From Lepidodermella squamata (taxonomy: Eukaryota; Gastrotricha): a stretch of 64,000 nucleotides of DNA. Position numbers and translations under genes: made by a program. Every line of letters starts with the position of its first letter. The first letter of the stretch is position 1. Where the stretch lies: positions 1 to 64,000 of the forward strand of contig JBLDXI010000054.1 of the NCBI GenBank assembly GCA_047495785.1, given 5' to 3'. Below, piece by piece: positions 27,453 to 38,089 of this stretch. Under the pieces are notes generated by a model that worked only from the letters and a program-made list of their open reading frames with translations, was not told where the DNA came from and did no database searches.

Positions 27453-28312
27453 ATATGTTCCCGATTCCCCGAAACATTTTCCCCGAAATTGCTGGGCGCC
27501 CGAAATATATTTCCCCGAAATTTTACGAAAACGCGAGCTCTATTTTCAACAAGTTCATAATCAATGAGCAAAATATTCATATCACAATCCGGCGCTAATG
27601 TCCGAGAGATGCAGGCTAATGCTCTTTAAAAACTCGATGAGAAGAGTAGTTATGCGACGGGCTGAACGTTCTAATGGCGCCAGGCCTTGTCCGTCGATAG
27701 GTCGATTCTCTGACAGATACCAATGTTCTAGCAAATTTATTGCCGCATTGACGGTTTTATTCTTTTTGATTGTTCTTTTTAATTATTTTGGCCGCCCGAA
27801 AGTTGCACCAGTTTCGCCTCGACGCCTCGATTTTCGTCGAGGATCAAGTCGATGAACTGCCAAACGTTTGGATGCGCCGCAACCAACTTTTTGTTCATCG
27901 CACTGTGCCATCCTAAACTGATTAATTTAACGACGAAAAACAAGAAAAACAAGAAACGATTAAGCTAACCTTCTTCGACATTGTTTGTTCGTATTTCTTT
28001 GGCGTGAACGTTCCACTCACAAGGAGGAAATAGCCCTTTCCCACATTGAATTTAAATACGTGCAGAATTGCTTCATAGCTTGAATTGCAGGAGCTTTTTC
28101 GGTGGGATGATGAATGGCGCTCTGCACATCTACAGCGAGTAGAAAGGCTGGGGCTAGACGTAACTCTAGACGCAGCTCCGCGTCACGTTAGTTGCCACTC
28201 AACTCGGCTTTGGATAGTATTTAAGGACACCCAAATCACCCAGTTTTCGAATTATGGCTTGGCTACTACAACTTCGTTTCGGGGAAGTTATTTCGGGGAA
28301 CCGGTCATAAAT
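27453..28312. mobile_element. MITE-like element with TTCCCCGAAA termini
   Basis: The left end has TTCCCGATTCCCCGAAA, then TTTTCCCCGAAA (27459-27493, with one more copy near 27511). The right end has the inverse, TTTCGGGGAAGTTATTTCGGGG (28279-28301). The spacing of the two CCCCGAAA units is conserved, giving an approximately 24-bp imperfect terminal inverted repeat around 850 bp. The interior open frame at 27598-27855 has a hydrophobic stretch but no transposase features. Non-autonomous DNA transposon is the likely identity. Confidence 0.45.
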
Positions 28313-28681
28313 CCATGGGAGAACTGAGACTCTTTGGCGAGCATAGATAAACTCGATCATAATCGGATTTTTTTATGGATTCAGAGTTTTTAATAGATAT
28401 AGATTCGCGTTAGAGTTTAGCGATTGAATATTAGATTAGTAAAGTCGACAAGCGTATAGGGTATAGGGTCCATAGGTCGCGTGATTTTTATTTTCACACA
28501 ACAGGGCTAGATCGTGAGTGTCATATCTTCAGTATATTTTTATCTATGAAATTTCGCAATTGTGCTAGCTTTGTATGGGCGCTTCGTGATGAATCGAGGA
28601 GGAAATTGCATTCGACAATCAATATCAGAGAAATTGTCATCTGCAACATTTCTTCCAATAGTTCCCATATCACCAGTGCTC

Positions 28682-29854
28682 ATGGCTATTTCGATTATTC
28701 AAGCATATCTCATCATAGCCATGTGGCGAACTGCCTTGGCTGTACCAGCCAACAATGACAGCATTTGGATGTTCAATCCAACTTCAACGATTCTCAGCAA
28801 CTGTAGGATAGGACCGACAGCCAATTCGCCGACTGAATTAGAAGGAGAGCCCACCTCAATCGATTTATCGCTAAAACCAACACTCTTAGATAATATTGAT
28901 GATGTGTCCGAAACTTTCACCATTTCTGCTTCAATCTACATGGCCTATAAATCAAAATGCATTGCCGACCTCTACCAAAACAAATCGCGTATTGGGAACA
29001 TCGAATGGCCGAAAAACATATCTCTCCTAACAAGGGAAGATCCGAACCAGTACTGGTGTCCAAGCTTGTTACATGAAAATTCGGTCGGCAGCACAGCGAT
29101 GGTCGAAGGTTTTTTTCGATTTGCAATTATAAACGTCACGTTGGGAAGTGTTACATATGGCTTGACGGGTAAATTAGCGTCCTACTGCAATTTGGACATG
29201 ACCTACTTCCCTTTCGATAAGCAGACGTGTAAAATCGAATTTACTCTAGCGCAAGGCGATATATTCTCAAAAATCAAAGTCGCACGGTACAAAGATTCCT
29301 TTACTCAGTTTATGAAAGAAAACTCCGGATGGGAGCATGACATTTCGCAACGATCCGTGACATTTGGCGTTCAACTATTCGAGCCAATCACAAATTTTTC
29401 AAAGGCTTCTTACACCTTCGTGTTCAAACGGAAACCTGAATACTATTTGACATATCTTTTCGGACCAAGTGTGCTTCTCTGCGTGTTGATTCTATCTTCA
29501 TTTCTTATCCCAGCCGAGATCCCAGACCGGCCCGTTTTCGCTTGTACAGTTATGTTGGCTATATTTGTTCTTCAAGAAAACCTACAGTCTAGCCTGCCGA
29601 AAACCCCAAAGCCGATGGCTGCCGGAATTTTCAACCTGTCGCAGGCCATTCTCGCAACTCTGTGCATCATTTACGAATCCATGATGTGTGGTTTCATCGC
29701 TTTATTCCACGGCGTTGCAGAGCGAAAGTTCACGATTTTAGGTAGAACGGTTTCTTGCTATATTATTGTCGATGTCATAGTCGTCTTACTCACCATTATG
29801 GCTTATTTAGCGTCATATGTGGCGATTGCTATCTTCCTGTTGCAGCTGTTCTGA
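28682..29854 (+). CDS. Cys-loop ligand-gated ion channel subunit (subgroup A)
   Basis: 390 aa. The ATG at 28682 is chosen over the frame's first Met (28562) because it aligns with the start of the 25868 paralogue and gives a signal peptide (MAISIIQAYLIIAMWRTALA). Cys-loop C169-C183, extra Cys C41/C93, M1 YLFGPSVLLCVLIL, M2 after AEIPDR, LPKTPKP, M3, short loop (HGVAERKFTILGR) and M4 to the C-terminus. Differs from neighbours by a Cys replacing Tyr in the YWYP motif (YWCP, residue 126), which gives an unpaired ectodomain cysteine. Intronless and intact. Confidence 0.9.
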   Translation: MAISIIQAYLIIAMWRTALAVPANNDSIWMFNPTSTILSNCRIGPTANSPTELEGEPTSIDLSLKPTLLDNIDDVSETFTISASIYMAYKSKCIADLYQNKSRIGNIEWPKNISLLTREDPNQYWCPSLLHENSVGSTAMVEGFFRFAIINVTLGSVTYGLTGKLASYCNLDMTYFPFDKQTCKIEFTLAQGDIFSKIKVARYKDSFTQFMKENSGWEHDISQRSVTFGVQLFEPITNFSKASYTFVFKRKPEYYLTYLFGPSVLLCVLILSSFLIPAEIPDRPVFACTVMLAIFVLQENLQSSLPKTPKPMAAGIFNLSQAILATLCIIYESMMCGFIALFHGVAERKFTILGRTVSCYIIVDVIVVLLTIMAYLASYVAIAIFLLQLF

Positions 29855-29982
29855 ATGCGCTAAACTTTTAAATCTTATACGAGCGTTATACGAATTTTGC
29901 CGCTTTTCGTTTGTTGTCTTGTGTTGTCTCGGTGCGTATGTATTATGTATACCGTAAACGTTAGCAAACCTTTGCAGCCAGG

Positions 29983-30290
29983 AAAGTGTAGTTTCGCGGA
30001 ATCAAATTTGCATGTTGCGGAACCTAATTTTAGGCAAGCAAAAGGTCGATTTTTGAATATTTCTACGAAATAAAGGTAATGAATTCTATAGTCTATAGTG
30101 TGTTCTATAGTGCGTCTTATACTGAATTTAATGATGATTTAGTTCAAATTAGGCTGTTTAATCATGACAACCTTGAAAGCTTCGAAAAGTGACTTTTAGC
30201 CCATTGAAAATTCCGAAATTTGGTTCCGCTAACAGGCAAATTTGGTTACACTACAGTCAAATTTGGTTCCGCTAAAATTAGGACCCTTTC
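29983..30290. mobile_element. MITE-like element with CAAATTTG-rich inverted ends
   Basis: The left block (29990-30034: CGGAATCAAATTTGCATGTTGCGGAACC...) is the imperfect inverse of the right block (30195-30290), whose complement reads TAGTGTAACCAAATTTGCC then TGTTAGCGGAACC. About 40 bp of inverted similarity bound roughly 300 bp of non-coding sequence, with a further internal copy of AAATTTGGTTCCGC at each end. Family not identified. Confidence 0.45.
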
Positions 30291-30552
30291 ACTACCATTA
30301 ATCAATTAATCCACAGTATCACTGAAGTATCTGTATTTGCTGCGATTATAGCGCTGACGTGAAACTGACGATTTTCATTTCGAGCATTCACCTTATCTCG
30401 AGACCGGATAGCTATTGTTCTAAACTGTTCATTCGGGATTGTTTATTTTCGGTTCGCTCTTATTCGCTCTTTCAGCTATATTAGCTATATACTAGCGATT
30501 TTACTAGCGATATTGTTTTTAGGGCTCTTAATAAAATATAGAATTTACCATT

Positions 30553-31686
30553 TTAACCTAACATTAGATTGAAGATAGTGGCATAAAACAAAACCAGCAA
30601 GAATAAATGTAAAGTGAATGATGCTGCGTCGACCAGTAAGAAAAATCGTATTTTAACACCGCATACCATTCTCACTTGCTCAGCTTTTTCCGGCCACAGG
30701 GACGTAAAGCCGCACATGATCGCCGAATATGTCGCGACAGATGCTGCGAAAACGACCACTCCAATCAAGTAGTACTCGGCGATTATCGGCTTCGGAGTTG
30801 CTGGGACTAAGTTGCCAAACTGGCCCTGCATAACCATGATTGACAGCATGACAGAACACGCGAAGGCTGGCCGGTCAGGTTCAGTGGATGGAATCGCAAA
30901 GGCAGCGAAAATTAAGCAATTGAGAAGGATACTAGGAGCGAGAAGGCTCATAATTATGAATTGCGGCTTTCGCTTCAGCGTCATGCGAAATCTCATCTCG
31001 CGAAACTCGCCATACGTTGGCAGCACAACGGGCAAAACTACGGAATCGTAGGCCAATATTTGCCAGTTGGAATTAGCTGGCATGCTATTGTCTCCTGGAG
31101 CAAAATTAAAACCAGTGCTCAAAAGGTTGACGTGGTTAACAGGCAGTCGGCTGGAAATGATGATAGAACAATTCTGAGTATCCAACGGGTATTGATACAG
31201 CTGTATATCGCAAAACGCGCCAACCTTGCCGTAGTAGTTTGCGAAGAAGTAGCCAACATTTGGTAAGATATTCAAAGTTTTAGCAAGATCATCCGTGGAA
31301 TCAATCACGGTCTGAGCGTTAGAATTTCGCAGCAGCAGGGCTGGAAACCAGAACCTGTCCAAAGCCGGCACATCGTATATCGCAGCGGACAAATGAGCAG
31401 GCCATTTGTTCGCCGGGTTGGTTGCGAATTTCGCCACGCAGTCCGATCTCCAAACTACAGTCATCATTCCAATGAATGTTACAGCTTCTGCTACATCGTT
31501 CACGCCCAGAAATCTATCGACCATAAGCCCAACTGTGACATTTGTTTGAATGCCGAGCAATTCGTTGGGGCTATTCGCTGATGCGTCAATGTTGCAGTTT
31601 TCGAGTAGTTTTTCAACCTGAACGCTTACTTTTTCATCTGCTATGATTTCTTCTATAAAGAAGAAAGTAGCTAGTATTAAAATCAT
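30553..31686 (-). CDS. Cys-loop ligand-gated ion channel subunit (subgroup C)
   Basis: 377 aa, ATG at 31686, signal peptide MILILATFFFIEEIIA. Cys-loop C159-C173 with an unusual interior (CDIQLYQYPLDTQNC: Leu where the family has Phe in the FPFD motif). Extra Cys C31/C83. M1 about 243-265 (MSLLAPSILLNCLIF), M2 after STEPDR, VPATPKP linker, M3, about 20-residue loop, M4 about 350-374. Intronless. Head-to-head gap of about 1.8 kb to the 28682 gene holds a MITE. Functional class as for the other channels; the Cys-loop change makes it the most divergent of subgroup C. Confidence 0.88.
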   Translation of the reverse strand: MILILATFFFIEEIIADEKVSVQVEKLLENCNIDASANSPNELLGIQTNVTVGLMVDRFLGVNDVAEAVTFIGMMTVVWRSDCVAKFATNPANKWPAHLSAAIYDVPALDRFWFPALLLRNSNAQTVIDSTDDLAKTLNILPNVGYFFANYYGKVGAFCDIQLYQYPLDTQNCSIIISSRLPVNHVNLLSTGFNFAPGDNSMPANSNWQILAYDSVVLPVVLPTYGEFREMRFRMTLKRKPQFIIMSLLAPSILLNCLIFAAFAIPSTEPDRPAFACSVMLSIMVMQGQFGNLVPATPKPIIAEYYLIGVVVFAASVATYSAIMCGFTSLWPEKAEQVRMVCGVKIRFFLLVDAASFTLHLFLLVLFYATIFNLMLG

Positions 31687-32395
31687 GACGACTGAAATAA
31701 AAGCGTCTTGCTAAGCGGTCAAAACGAACATGCCTACAGTCGCAAAAATTCGCATTTTAATTGGCAGAAATGTTTAAATATTTGGTTTTTGTAACAAAAA
31801 TACCTCGTGTTGCCAAGGTTTTTTCCACTTCCCCCCGCATTTACATCCACCCAATTATATCTTATTTCTGACACTGGAGTTTCATGTTAATCAAGATCCT
31901 ATGTTTACTCAACTAAGGCGTTGTCGCTGAGAGGAGAAATGGCTAGACGGTTGATGGAATAAATTTTTCACCTTTAACTATGCCTTTAACCTTAAAAGTT
32001 CTATGAGTTTTATAGATGCCGTTCAAATACCGTGAGACTGAGAAGATATTCAGAGAAATCCATAGCAGCCATGATCTGACCATTGTCAACAACTCAACAG
32101 TTTTCGCCGGTAGTTTCGTATTTCCTGTAATAAGGCCACCTCGGCTTGTACCGTTGATTTATTCGAGAATGATGAGTATGTGTTAGCAGACTAAAGCACT
32201 TGTCGAGAATAGCTTTAAAGAAGTACAATTTGTAAATGTTTGATCTTCCAAATCGAGCCCCCACGATGAATCGATGCTAACGCTTGTAGCTCGTGAGGCG
32301 TGAATCGTATAGTAAGCAGCCGTGATTATTAAAAGGCGATTTGTGAAAATCGTTTAAATTTCTGCACCAGCCTCATTCAACATCAATTACGAGAT
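31687..32395. other. Gap, no gene seen
   Basis: Promoter side of the 30553 gene and 3' flank of the 32396 gene. AT-rich, with no recognised repeat or ORF. Confidence 0.4.
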
Positions 32396-33544
32396 TCAGT
32401 TGAACGCTAGATAGCTCGTTACAATAATATTGAACGCAAGATAAGTTAAGAATAAAATCACAAACGCAACAATGTCGATAGCTACAAAAGCGCGCATCTT
32501 CTTGCCGCAGAAATGCACGATCTTGTTCGCTCGATCTTCGTACATGATGCAGTAGCCGCACATAAAAGCCGCGTATGTCGAGCAGACCATAGCGAACATG
32601 ATCACGCCGAGGACGTAGTACGAGGTGATTATGGGCCGGGGCGACTGAGGAACCGCAGCTGAAAACATGCTCTGAAGTACGAAAATCGACAGCATGACTG
32701 AACAGGCGAACGAGGCCCGATCAGGCTCAGTTGCTGGGATTCCAAATGCCGCGATTTCCAGGGTCGATAGGATGAAACTCGGCGCAAACATGTTCAGCAA
32801 ATAATACTCCGCCCTTCTCTTCAGTGACATAGTAAAGAAGACTTGGCTCAATGTGCCGAAATTTGCTATTTCAAACTCTTGCATTTCAGTTCGATTCGAA
32901 GCCAAAACCCAGTTCGAGTTCTTCGGCATGATGTTACGGCTCAACGAGAACAGATCAGCAGCGGCAACTTTAACAAACTGGGTCGATGTTCGCGTGTAGA
33001 TTATGGCTGTGCAAGTCTGTGTGTCAAAAGGAAACAGGGTCAAGTCAAGATCGCAAGTGTAAGTGAATCTGCCAGCATAAGCCGCAGAAAATCGACCATC
33101 AAACGGATAGATCGTGAGTAGTTCTGAGAATTCATCAGCTTGATCCATTGCAATCTGGCCAACTGCGTTTCTAAGGCCAAGAGGTGGTATCCAATAAAAA
33201 TCTGCTGGCTCGTTTTGCAGGATTGCTAACTTTGCTGGCCATTGATTCTTCGGATCTTTCACGTACTCAAACACGCACGGAACTTGCCAAATCATCTGTA
33301 GGACGCCATTGAACGAGAGGGACTCTGCAAGGTCATCTATGCCCAGAAATCTGTCGATTTGAAGGTATAGTAAAATCGGGGTGGGCACTCCTTCGAACTC
33401 AGTCGGTGAATTAGCTGTTGGGCCGACGTTGCAGTTAGCGTTGAATATATCAGAGGCCTTCAGAGTCGGTGAGTACGTGAGATTATCAGCCGATGTTCGA
33501 TTTGCAAAGCCCAGCCATAAAAAGAGAAAAGCTTTAAGTCTCAT
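32396..33544 (-). CDS. Cys-loop ligand-gated ion channel subunit (subgroup B)
   Basis: 382 aa, ATG at 33544 within a (TGAG)-rich leader. Signal peptide 1-19, then the subgroup B hallmark ADNLTYSPTLKA. Extra Cys about C38/C90; Cys-loop CDLDLTLFPFDTQTC at about 164-178; NSNWVLASNRTE with an N-glycosylation site; M1 NMFAPSFILSTLEI; M2 after PATEPDR; AAVPQSPRP linker; M3; a 20-residue loop with CGKKMRAF; M4. Closest in sequence to the plus-strand genes at 52002, 53621 and 56267 rather than to its immediate neighbours, so the array has been rearranged. Confidence 0.9.
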   Translation of the reverse strand: MRLKAFLFLWLGFANRTSADNLTYSPTLKASDIFNANCNVGPTANSPTEFEGVPTPILLYLQIDRFLGIDDLAESLSFNGVLQMIWQVPCVFEYVKDPKNQWPAKLAILQNEPADFYWIPPLGLRNAVGQIAMDQADEFSELLTIYPFDGRFSAAYAGRFTYTCDLDLTLFPFDTQTCTAIIYTRTSTQFVKVAAADLFSLSRNIMPKNSNWVLASNRTEMQEFEIANFGTLSQVFFTMSLKRRAEYYLLNMFAPSFILSTLEIAAFGIPATEPDRASFACSVMLSIFVLQSMFSAAVPQSPRPIITSYYVLGVIMFAMVCSTYAAFMCGYCIMYEDRANKIVHFCGKKMRAFVAIDIVAFVILFLTYLAFNIIVTSYLAFN

Positions 33545-34597
33545 GATTGACTTTGAGTTGAGTTTGAGTTGAGTTGAGTTCGAAAAAATGAAACCACGTT
33601 AGTATTTATTGTCGAGTCCAGTAGATCGAGATCTTTCCACCGGATATTAAGCTTTCTCTGACGAAGGTGAATTTTGATATTGCGCATTGCCTGGACTGTT
33701 TATTGGATCATGAATGCGCGAGTGAGATTGGAAAAGCAAGGATTACATGGAAAAGCGTTAGCTGGAATATATGTTTTCAGCTTTGTTTGAACTGAATTCT
33801 TTTGGTTTATCAGCCTGACGCCTGACGTGATTCAGTCATTGCCTGGGAAAAATTGACCTTGCGTCAAGATAGAGATTTATTATTTGGTTTTGAGCTGATC
33901 TGTATCTTTCCAATGGATTAATGCCAACATTTAGCTTGTAGTATCGAGTGTCCACTTCCAGCTTCGGTTGGAAATTGGAAATGGATAGGAAACTGATCTT
34001 TTCCAGGCGCAAATTTTTCGCGAAATCTTTTTGCAGCTGAAGGTAGGGAAACTGTTGTGAAGCAAGACATTGACTCTTTACAGCACATTACCTTCCTTGT
34101 GTGAAGCTCAGCAAAGCGACTAATTTACCAAGCGTGTTGTAATACTCTTCCAGAAACAGCTCTGCCACTCTTTGCCTGTAGTCCGACTTTGTTTGTAAAT
34201 TTACCCCCTGAGAGCGTGGCAGGCTTTTAGGCTTTTAGGCTAAAATGAGCACATCATAAGGGTTTTTTCGCAAAATCCGAAGATTTTCGAAGGACAGCAA
34301 AATTTCGATCAACGAAATCAAGACAACACGTCATTTAAAAAGCGGTTTGTTTGGATCATCACAAATAAGTGTATTACCTTGCCAACTTAGTCATTTGGGA
34401 TGTAATGATACCTATTACGACTGGGGAATTGAAATCAATGTCGTATTTTATGTTATTATTGGAATCAGTAATTAGGGTACGACTAGTTTAAACATAGCTA
34501 AGGTATCTTAAATGTTATATTTTCAGATTAATTAACAATGGCAATCTCCAAAGTTAGAGAGCCCTGATTTCCGACTCGAGTTGGCCTAAAGATGCTT
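33545..34597. other. Gap, no gene seen
   Basis: AT-rich intergenic DNA. A run of short TTTGAGTTGAGTTGAG repeats lies just upstream of the 32396 gene's ATG (33550-33580), probably in its 5' leader or promoter. GGCTTTTAGGCTTTTAGGCT is a short tandem near 34230. No gene. Confidence 0.45.
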
Positions 34598-35752
34598 TTA
34601 TCTGAAGGAAAGATATCCAAGCATGATTAGGTTGAACGAGATGTTGCAAAGGAAAAAGATAACAAAAGCAACACTATCGATAACAATGAACAGGTGGACG
34701 ATAGCTCCAAAAAACGTGATTTTTTTATAAGCCTTATCGTGAAATAGCCTGCAGAAACCACACATGAACGCAGAATATGTCGAACTAACCATGGCGAACA
34801 TGATGACACCAAGAATGTAGAACGAAGTGAGGATAGGCTGAGGGGACTGAGGAACAGCGCCGGAGAACAGGCCTTGCAGTACAAAAATCGACAGCATAAC
34901 TGAACAAGCGAATGCAGCTCGATCAGGCTCCGTGGCGGGGATTCCGAATGCGGCGATTTCCAGCGTCGACAGGAAAAAACTCGGCGCAAACATGTTCAGC
35001 AAATAGTACTCGGGTCTTCGTTTCAGAATCATCTCAAAGCTAACCTGGCTGTTATGGCCATGATTCGGCACAAAAAAATCTTGTACTTCAGTTTTGTTTC
35101 CAACCAGCAACCAATTCGAATTTTTCGGAATAATCTGCTGGCCTAGAGCTAGCAAATTTGCCCCAGCAATAACGACATATTTCATTGTTGACCGCTGGTA
35201 GAAAGAGATTGTGCATGTTTGCGTATCAAATGGGAAAAGCATTAGATCCAGATCGCAGGTATAAGTGAAGCGGCCAGCATAGGCCGTGGCGAATCTGCCC
35301 TCAAACGGGTATATAGCTAGTAACCCAGCGTAATTGTCATCCTGCGCCATAGTAAGTTTGCCCACAGCATTCCTGATCCCAACTGGGGGTATCCAATAAT
35401 CTTCATGGTGCTCGTTCTGTAAAACCGTCAATTTGGCCGGCCATTGATTTGCCGGGTCGTTGACGTACTGGCTAACGCATGGCACTTGCCACAGCATTTG
35501 AAGTATTCCGTTGAATGATACTGACTCTTCAACGTCATTTACGCCGAGAAATCTGTCGATTTGAAGGGCAAGTCGCACTGGGATGGGCACGTCTTCGAAC
35601 TCAGTTGGCGAATTCGCACCAGGGCCGATGTTGCAGTGTGCGTTCAAAATCTCAGCTACCTTCAAAGTTGCTGTGTACGTGAGGTTGTCGGCAGTCACCT
35701 GGTGCGATAAGCATAGCCATAAGAAGAATATCGATTTCAATTTGAAGCCCAT
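34598..35752 (-). CDS. Cys-loop ligand-gated ion channel subunit (subgroup B)
   Basis: 384 aa from the ATG at 35752 (a TTG four codons upstream was not used). Signal peptide MGFKLKSIFFLWLCLSHQVTA. Ectodomain starts ADNLTYTATLK; the family motif is GANSPTEFE. Cys-loop CDLDLMLFPFDTQTC. M1 YYLLNMFAPSFFLSTLEI, M2 after PATEPDR, M3 with SSTYSAFMCGF, loop CRLFHDKAYKKITFFG in which the usual C/GKKM run is lost, and M4. Intronless and complete. Loop charge differs from its relatives, which may matter for conductance. Confidence 0.9.
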   Translation of the reverse strand: MGFKLKSIFFLWLCLSHQVTADNLTYTATLKVAEILNAHCNIGPGANSPTEFEDVPIPVRLALQIDRFLGVNDVEESVSFNGILQMLWQVPCVSQYVNDPANQWPAKLTVLQNEHHEDYWIPPVGIRNAVGKLTMAQDDNYAGLLAIYPFEGRFATAYAGRFTYTCDLDLMLFPFDTQTCTISFYQRSTMKYVVIAGANLLALGQQIIPKNSNWLLVGNKTEVQDFFVPNHGHNSQVSFEMILKRRPEYYLLNMFAPSFFLSTLEIAAFGIPATEPDRAAFACSVMLSIFVLQGLFSGAVPQSPQPILTSFYILGVIMFAMVSSTYSAFMCGFCRLFHDKAYKKITFFGAIVHLFIVIDSVAFVIFFLCNISFNLIMLGYLSFR

Positions 35753-36732
35753 AATTTTATCCAACGAATATTAATGGGGAAACATCTTGGAAAACATCAA
35801 TCATGCTGTGATAACAATATAGCGGACATTACCCTAGTTTTATGAGGGTAAGTGGCACTGGGGAAGTTTTTGAGTTTAAAATAACTTTGATTTTAATTAG
35901 AAGAACATCACTTCATTAATTCTAAAACTATCATTCACATGGGATTACTGCGAAAAGCTGAATAAGCGTCCTAAGAGATACGATTATTCCCAATTGGGAA
36001 ATCTCAATTGACCTCAATATTGATTGGAATTAGCTATAATTTTATTGACCTTTTATATTATAATGATAATAGCTAAGTACTGGTGGTTATCTGAGGCTTT
36101 TATAGCATGCAGAAAGAAGAAGAAAACGTGAACAAAGCCATTTTTCATATTTTTACTCAAAGCTCGTTGAGGTGTTCGTAAACAAGCAACCACGCTTTTT
36201 CGATACGAAACATTAGTTCGGACTGAGTTTTGGCGGTAACTAAAAAGATTTATCGTTATCGTAAAAAAGCCTATATCCGAGTTTTCAACGGCGCTAACGA
36301 TATGGGTTAAATGGAAACCGGGCAGAGGTGATGCCAAGGTCATTTTTTACGTGATTAGAAATAGAAGATAATTTGTAGTGATTAGTGCTGGATCGAACGA
36401 CAACATTGTTTCATAGAAAACTGACTAATCAGCTCGCGGGTCAAACTGCTACTTACTAAACTTGAACTTGCACTTGAAACACAATGCACTTGAAAAGCAT
36501 ATCAGATCAGCATATTGAACGTTTTATCCATTTCACAGGTGTTTTGTTAGTTCATTTTCTTCCGAGCATTCATATCGAACGTCGATTTATATGCCTGAGA
36601 GATTCCAAACGCCGGCGGTTGGCGTCTTGCTGCTTTTTATTAGAGTAGTTTCAAAGAACAAAGAATGTGATCAATAGTGGAATATGAATGCGCACAACGA
36701 TGAAGATGAGGTAGATTTTAGCGTGCAAGACA
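35753..36732. other. Gap, no gene seen
   Basis: AT-rich; a minus frame at 36053-36343 shows no recognisable content. Nothing supported. Confidence 0.4.
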
Positions 36733-37878
36733 TTACATCGAAGCCATGCAGGCTGTTGTGACGAAGTTGAACGCGAAATACGCCAGAAAGAAAATGGAGA
36801 AAGCGATAACGTCAATGACGATGACAGTTTTCTTCTTCCTCCCCATGAATTCCACGATTCGATTCGCATGTTCCTTGTACAGCCTGCAATAGCCGCACAT
36901 AATTGCGGAATACATTGAACAAGCCATTGCGAAGATTATGACTCCCAGCACGTAGTATGAGGTGACTATGGGCCTCGGGGAATGCGGAACAGCTGATGAG
37001 AACAGACCCTGTAGTACGAAGATCGACAACATTACTGAACAGGCGAATGAGGCTCGATCAGGCTCAGCGGCCGGGATTCCGAATGCCGCGATTTCCAGCG
37101 TCGATAGAATGAAACTGGGCGCAAACATGTTTAGCATATAGTAGTCCGCTCTCCTTTTCAGTACCATTGTGAAACTTGCCTCTCCAAGCCTCCCGTAATT
37201 CTCGACGGTAAACTCTGAGATGTCTGTTCTGTTCGACACCAAGATCCAGTTTGAGTTTTTCGGAATAATTTCACGATTCATTGTAATGAAATGGACTGCA
37301 GCAATCGTTACATACTGTGTCTTCGCCCGAGGATTAAAGTAGGCCGTGCAAGTTTGGGTATCGAATGGGAAAAGTGTTAGGTCCAGATCGCAAGTGTAGC
37401 TAAATCTGCCGGCATAACCCCCAGTGAATCGGCCCTCAAATGGGTAGATACTCATGAGTTCAGCGAATTCATCGGCTAGAGCTAGCGTCATTTGTTCGAC
37501 TGCGTTTCTCAGGCCGATAGGAGGTAGCCAGTAGGATTTCGATGGCTCATTCTGCAGGAAGTTCAACTTCTGCGGCCATCCATTCGCAGGATCTTTGACA
37601 TAGCGAGCAACGCATGGAACCTTCCAAATAACTTGTAAGAAGCCGTTGAATGACAGCGACTCTTCAATGTCGTTAATTCCGATGAATCTATCGATTTGTA
37701 GAACGAGTTCAATCGGCGTGGGAATGTCTTCGAATTCGGTTGGGCTGTTAGCTGTAGGGCCTATATTGCAGTTTTTAGTTAGAACTTCAGCGGCTTTCAA
37801 AGTTTCTGTGTAGGTTAGGTTGTCCGCAGCAGCAACACGGAAAATCGACCAGGTAAAGACTATGAATGATGAAATCAT
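36733..37878 (-). CDS. Cys-loop ligand-gated ion channel subunit (subgroup B)
   Basis: 381 aa from the ATG at 37878 (upstream codons open only from TTG). Signal peptide MISSFIVFTWSIFRVAA, then ADNLTYTETLKAAEVL. Cys-loop CDLDLTLFPFDTQTC, RTDISEFTVENYG loop-C region without a Cys pair, M1 YYMLNMFAPSFILSTLEI, M2 after PAAEPDR, M3, loop CRLYKEHANRIVEFMGRKKKT, which has lost the CGKKM cysteine and gained basic residues, and M4. The stop lies 212 bp from the next gene's stop-side end at 38090. Complete. Confidence 0.9.
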   Translation of the reverse strand: MISSFIVFTWSIFRVAAADNLTYTETLKAAEVLTKNCNIGPTANSPTEFEDIPTPIELVLQIDRFIGINDIEESLSFNGFLQVIWKVPCVARYVKDPANGWPQKLNFLQNEPSKSYWLPPIGLRNAVEQMTLALADEFAELMSIYPFEGRFTGGYAGRFSYTCDLDLTLFPFDTQTCTAYFNPRAKTQYVTIAAVHFITMNREIIPKNSNWILVSNRTDISEFTVENYGRLGEASFTMVLKRRADYYMLNMFAPSFILSTLEIAAFGIPAAEPDRASFACSVMLSIFVLQGLFSSAVPHSPRPIVTSYYVLGVIIFAMACSMYSAIMCGYCRLYKEHANRIVEFMGRKKKTVIVIDVIAFSIFFLAYFAFNFVTTACMASM

Positions 37879-38089
37879 TTTCTCCAAATAACGAAAAATT
37901 ATTTTTATTCACTCGAGGATGCACATGTTTAACAGGAAATATCCGCAATCTCTTCCGGTGAAGAATAAATGGCAATAAATTGATCTGGATCAATATTACG
38001 GATCACATTCTCCTAGTTTCAGCTTTCATCATTTTAGAAAGTTCAGGGTGAAATCTTTTCCAGATTACTATTTTATTGGCACCAAGAAA

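Noticed and set aside
27598-27855. 85-codon frame with a hydrophobic segment
   Set aside because: Inside a MITE-like element, without transposase or other recognised features; probably chance.
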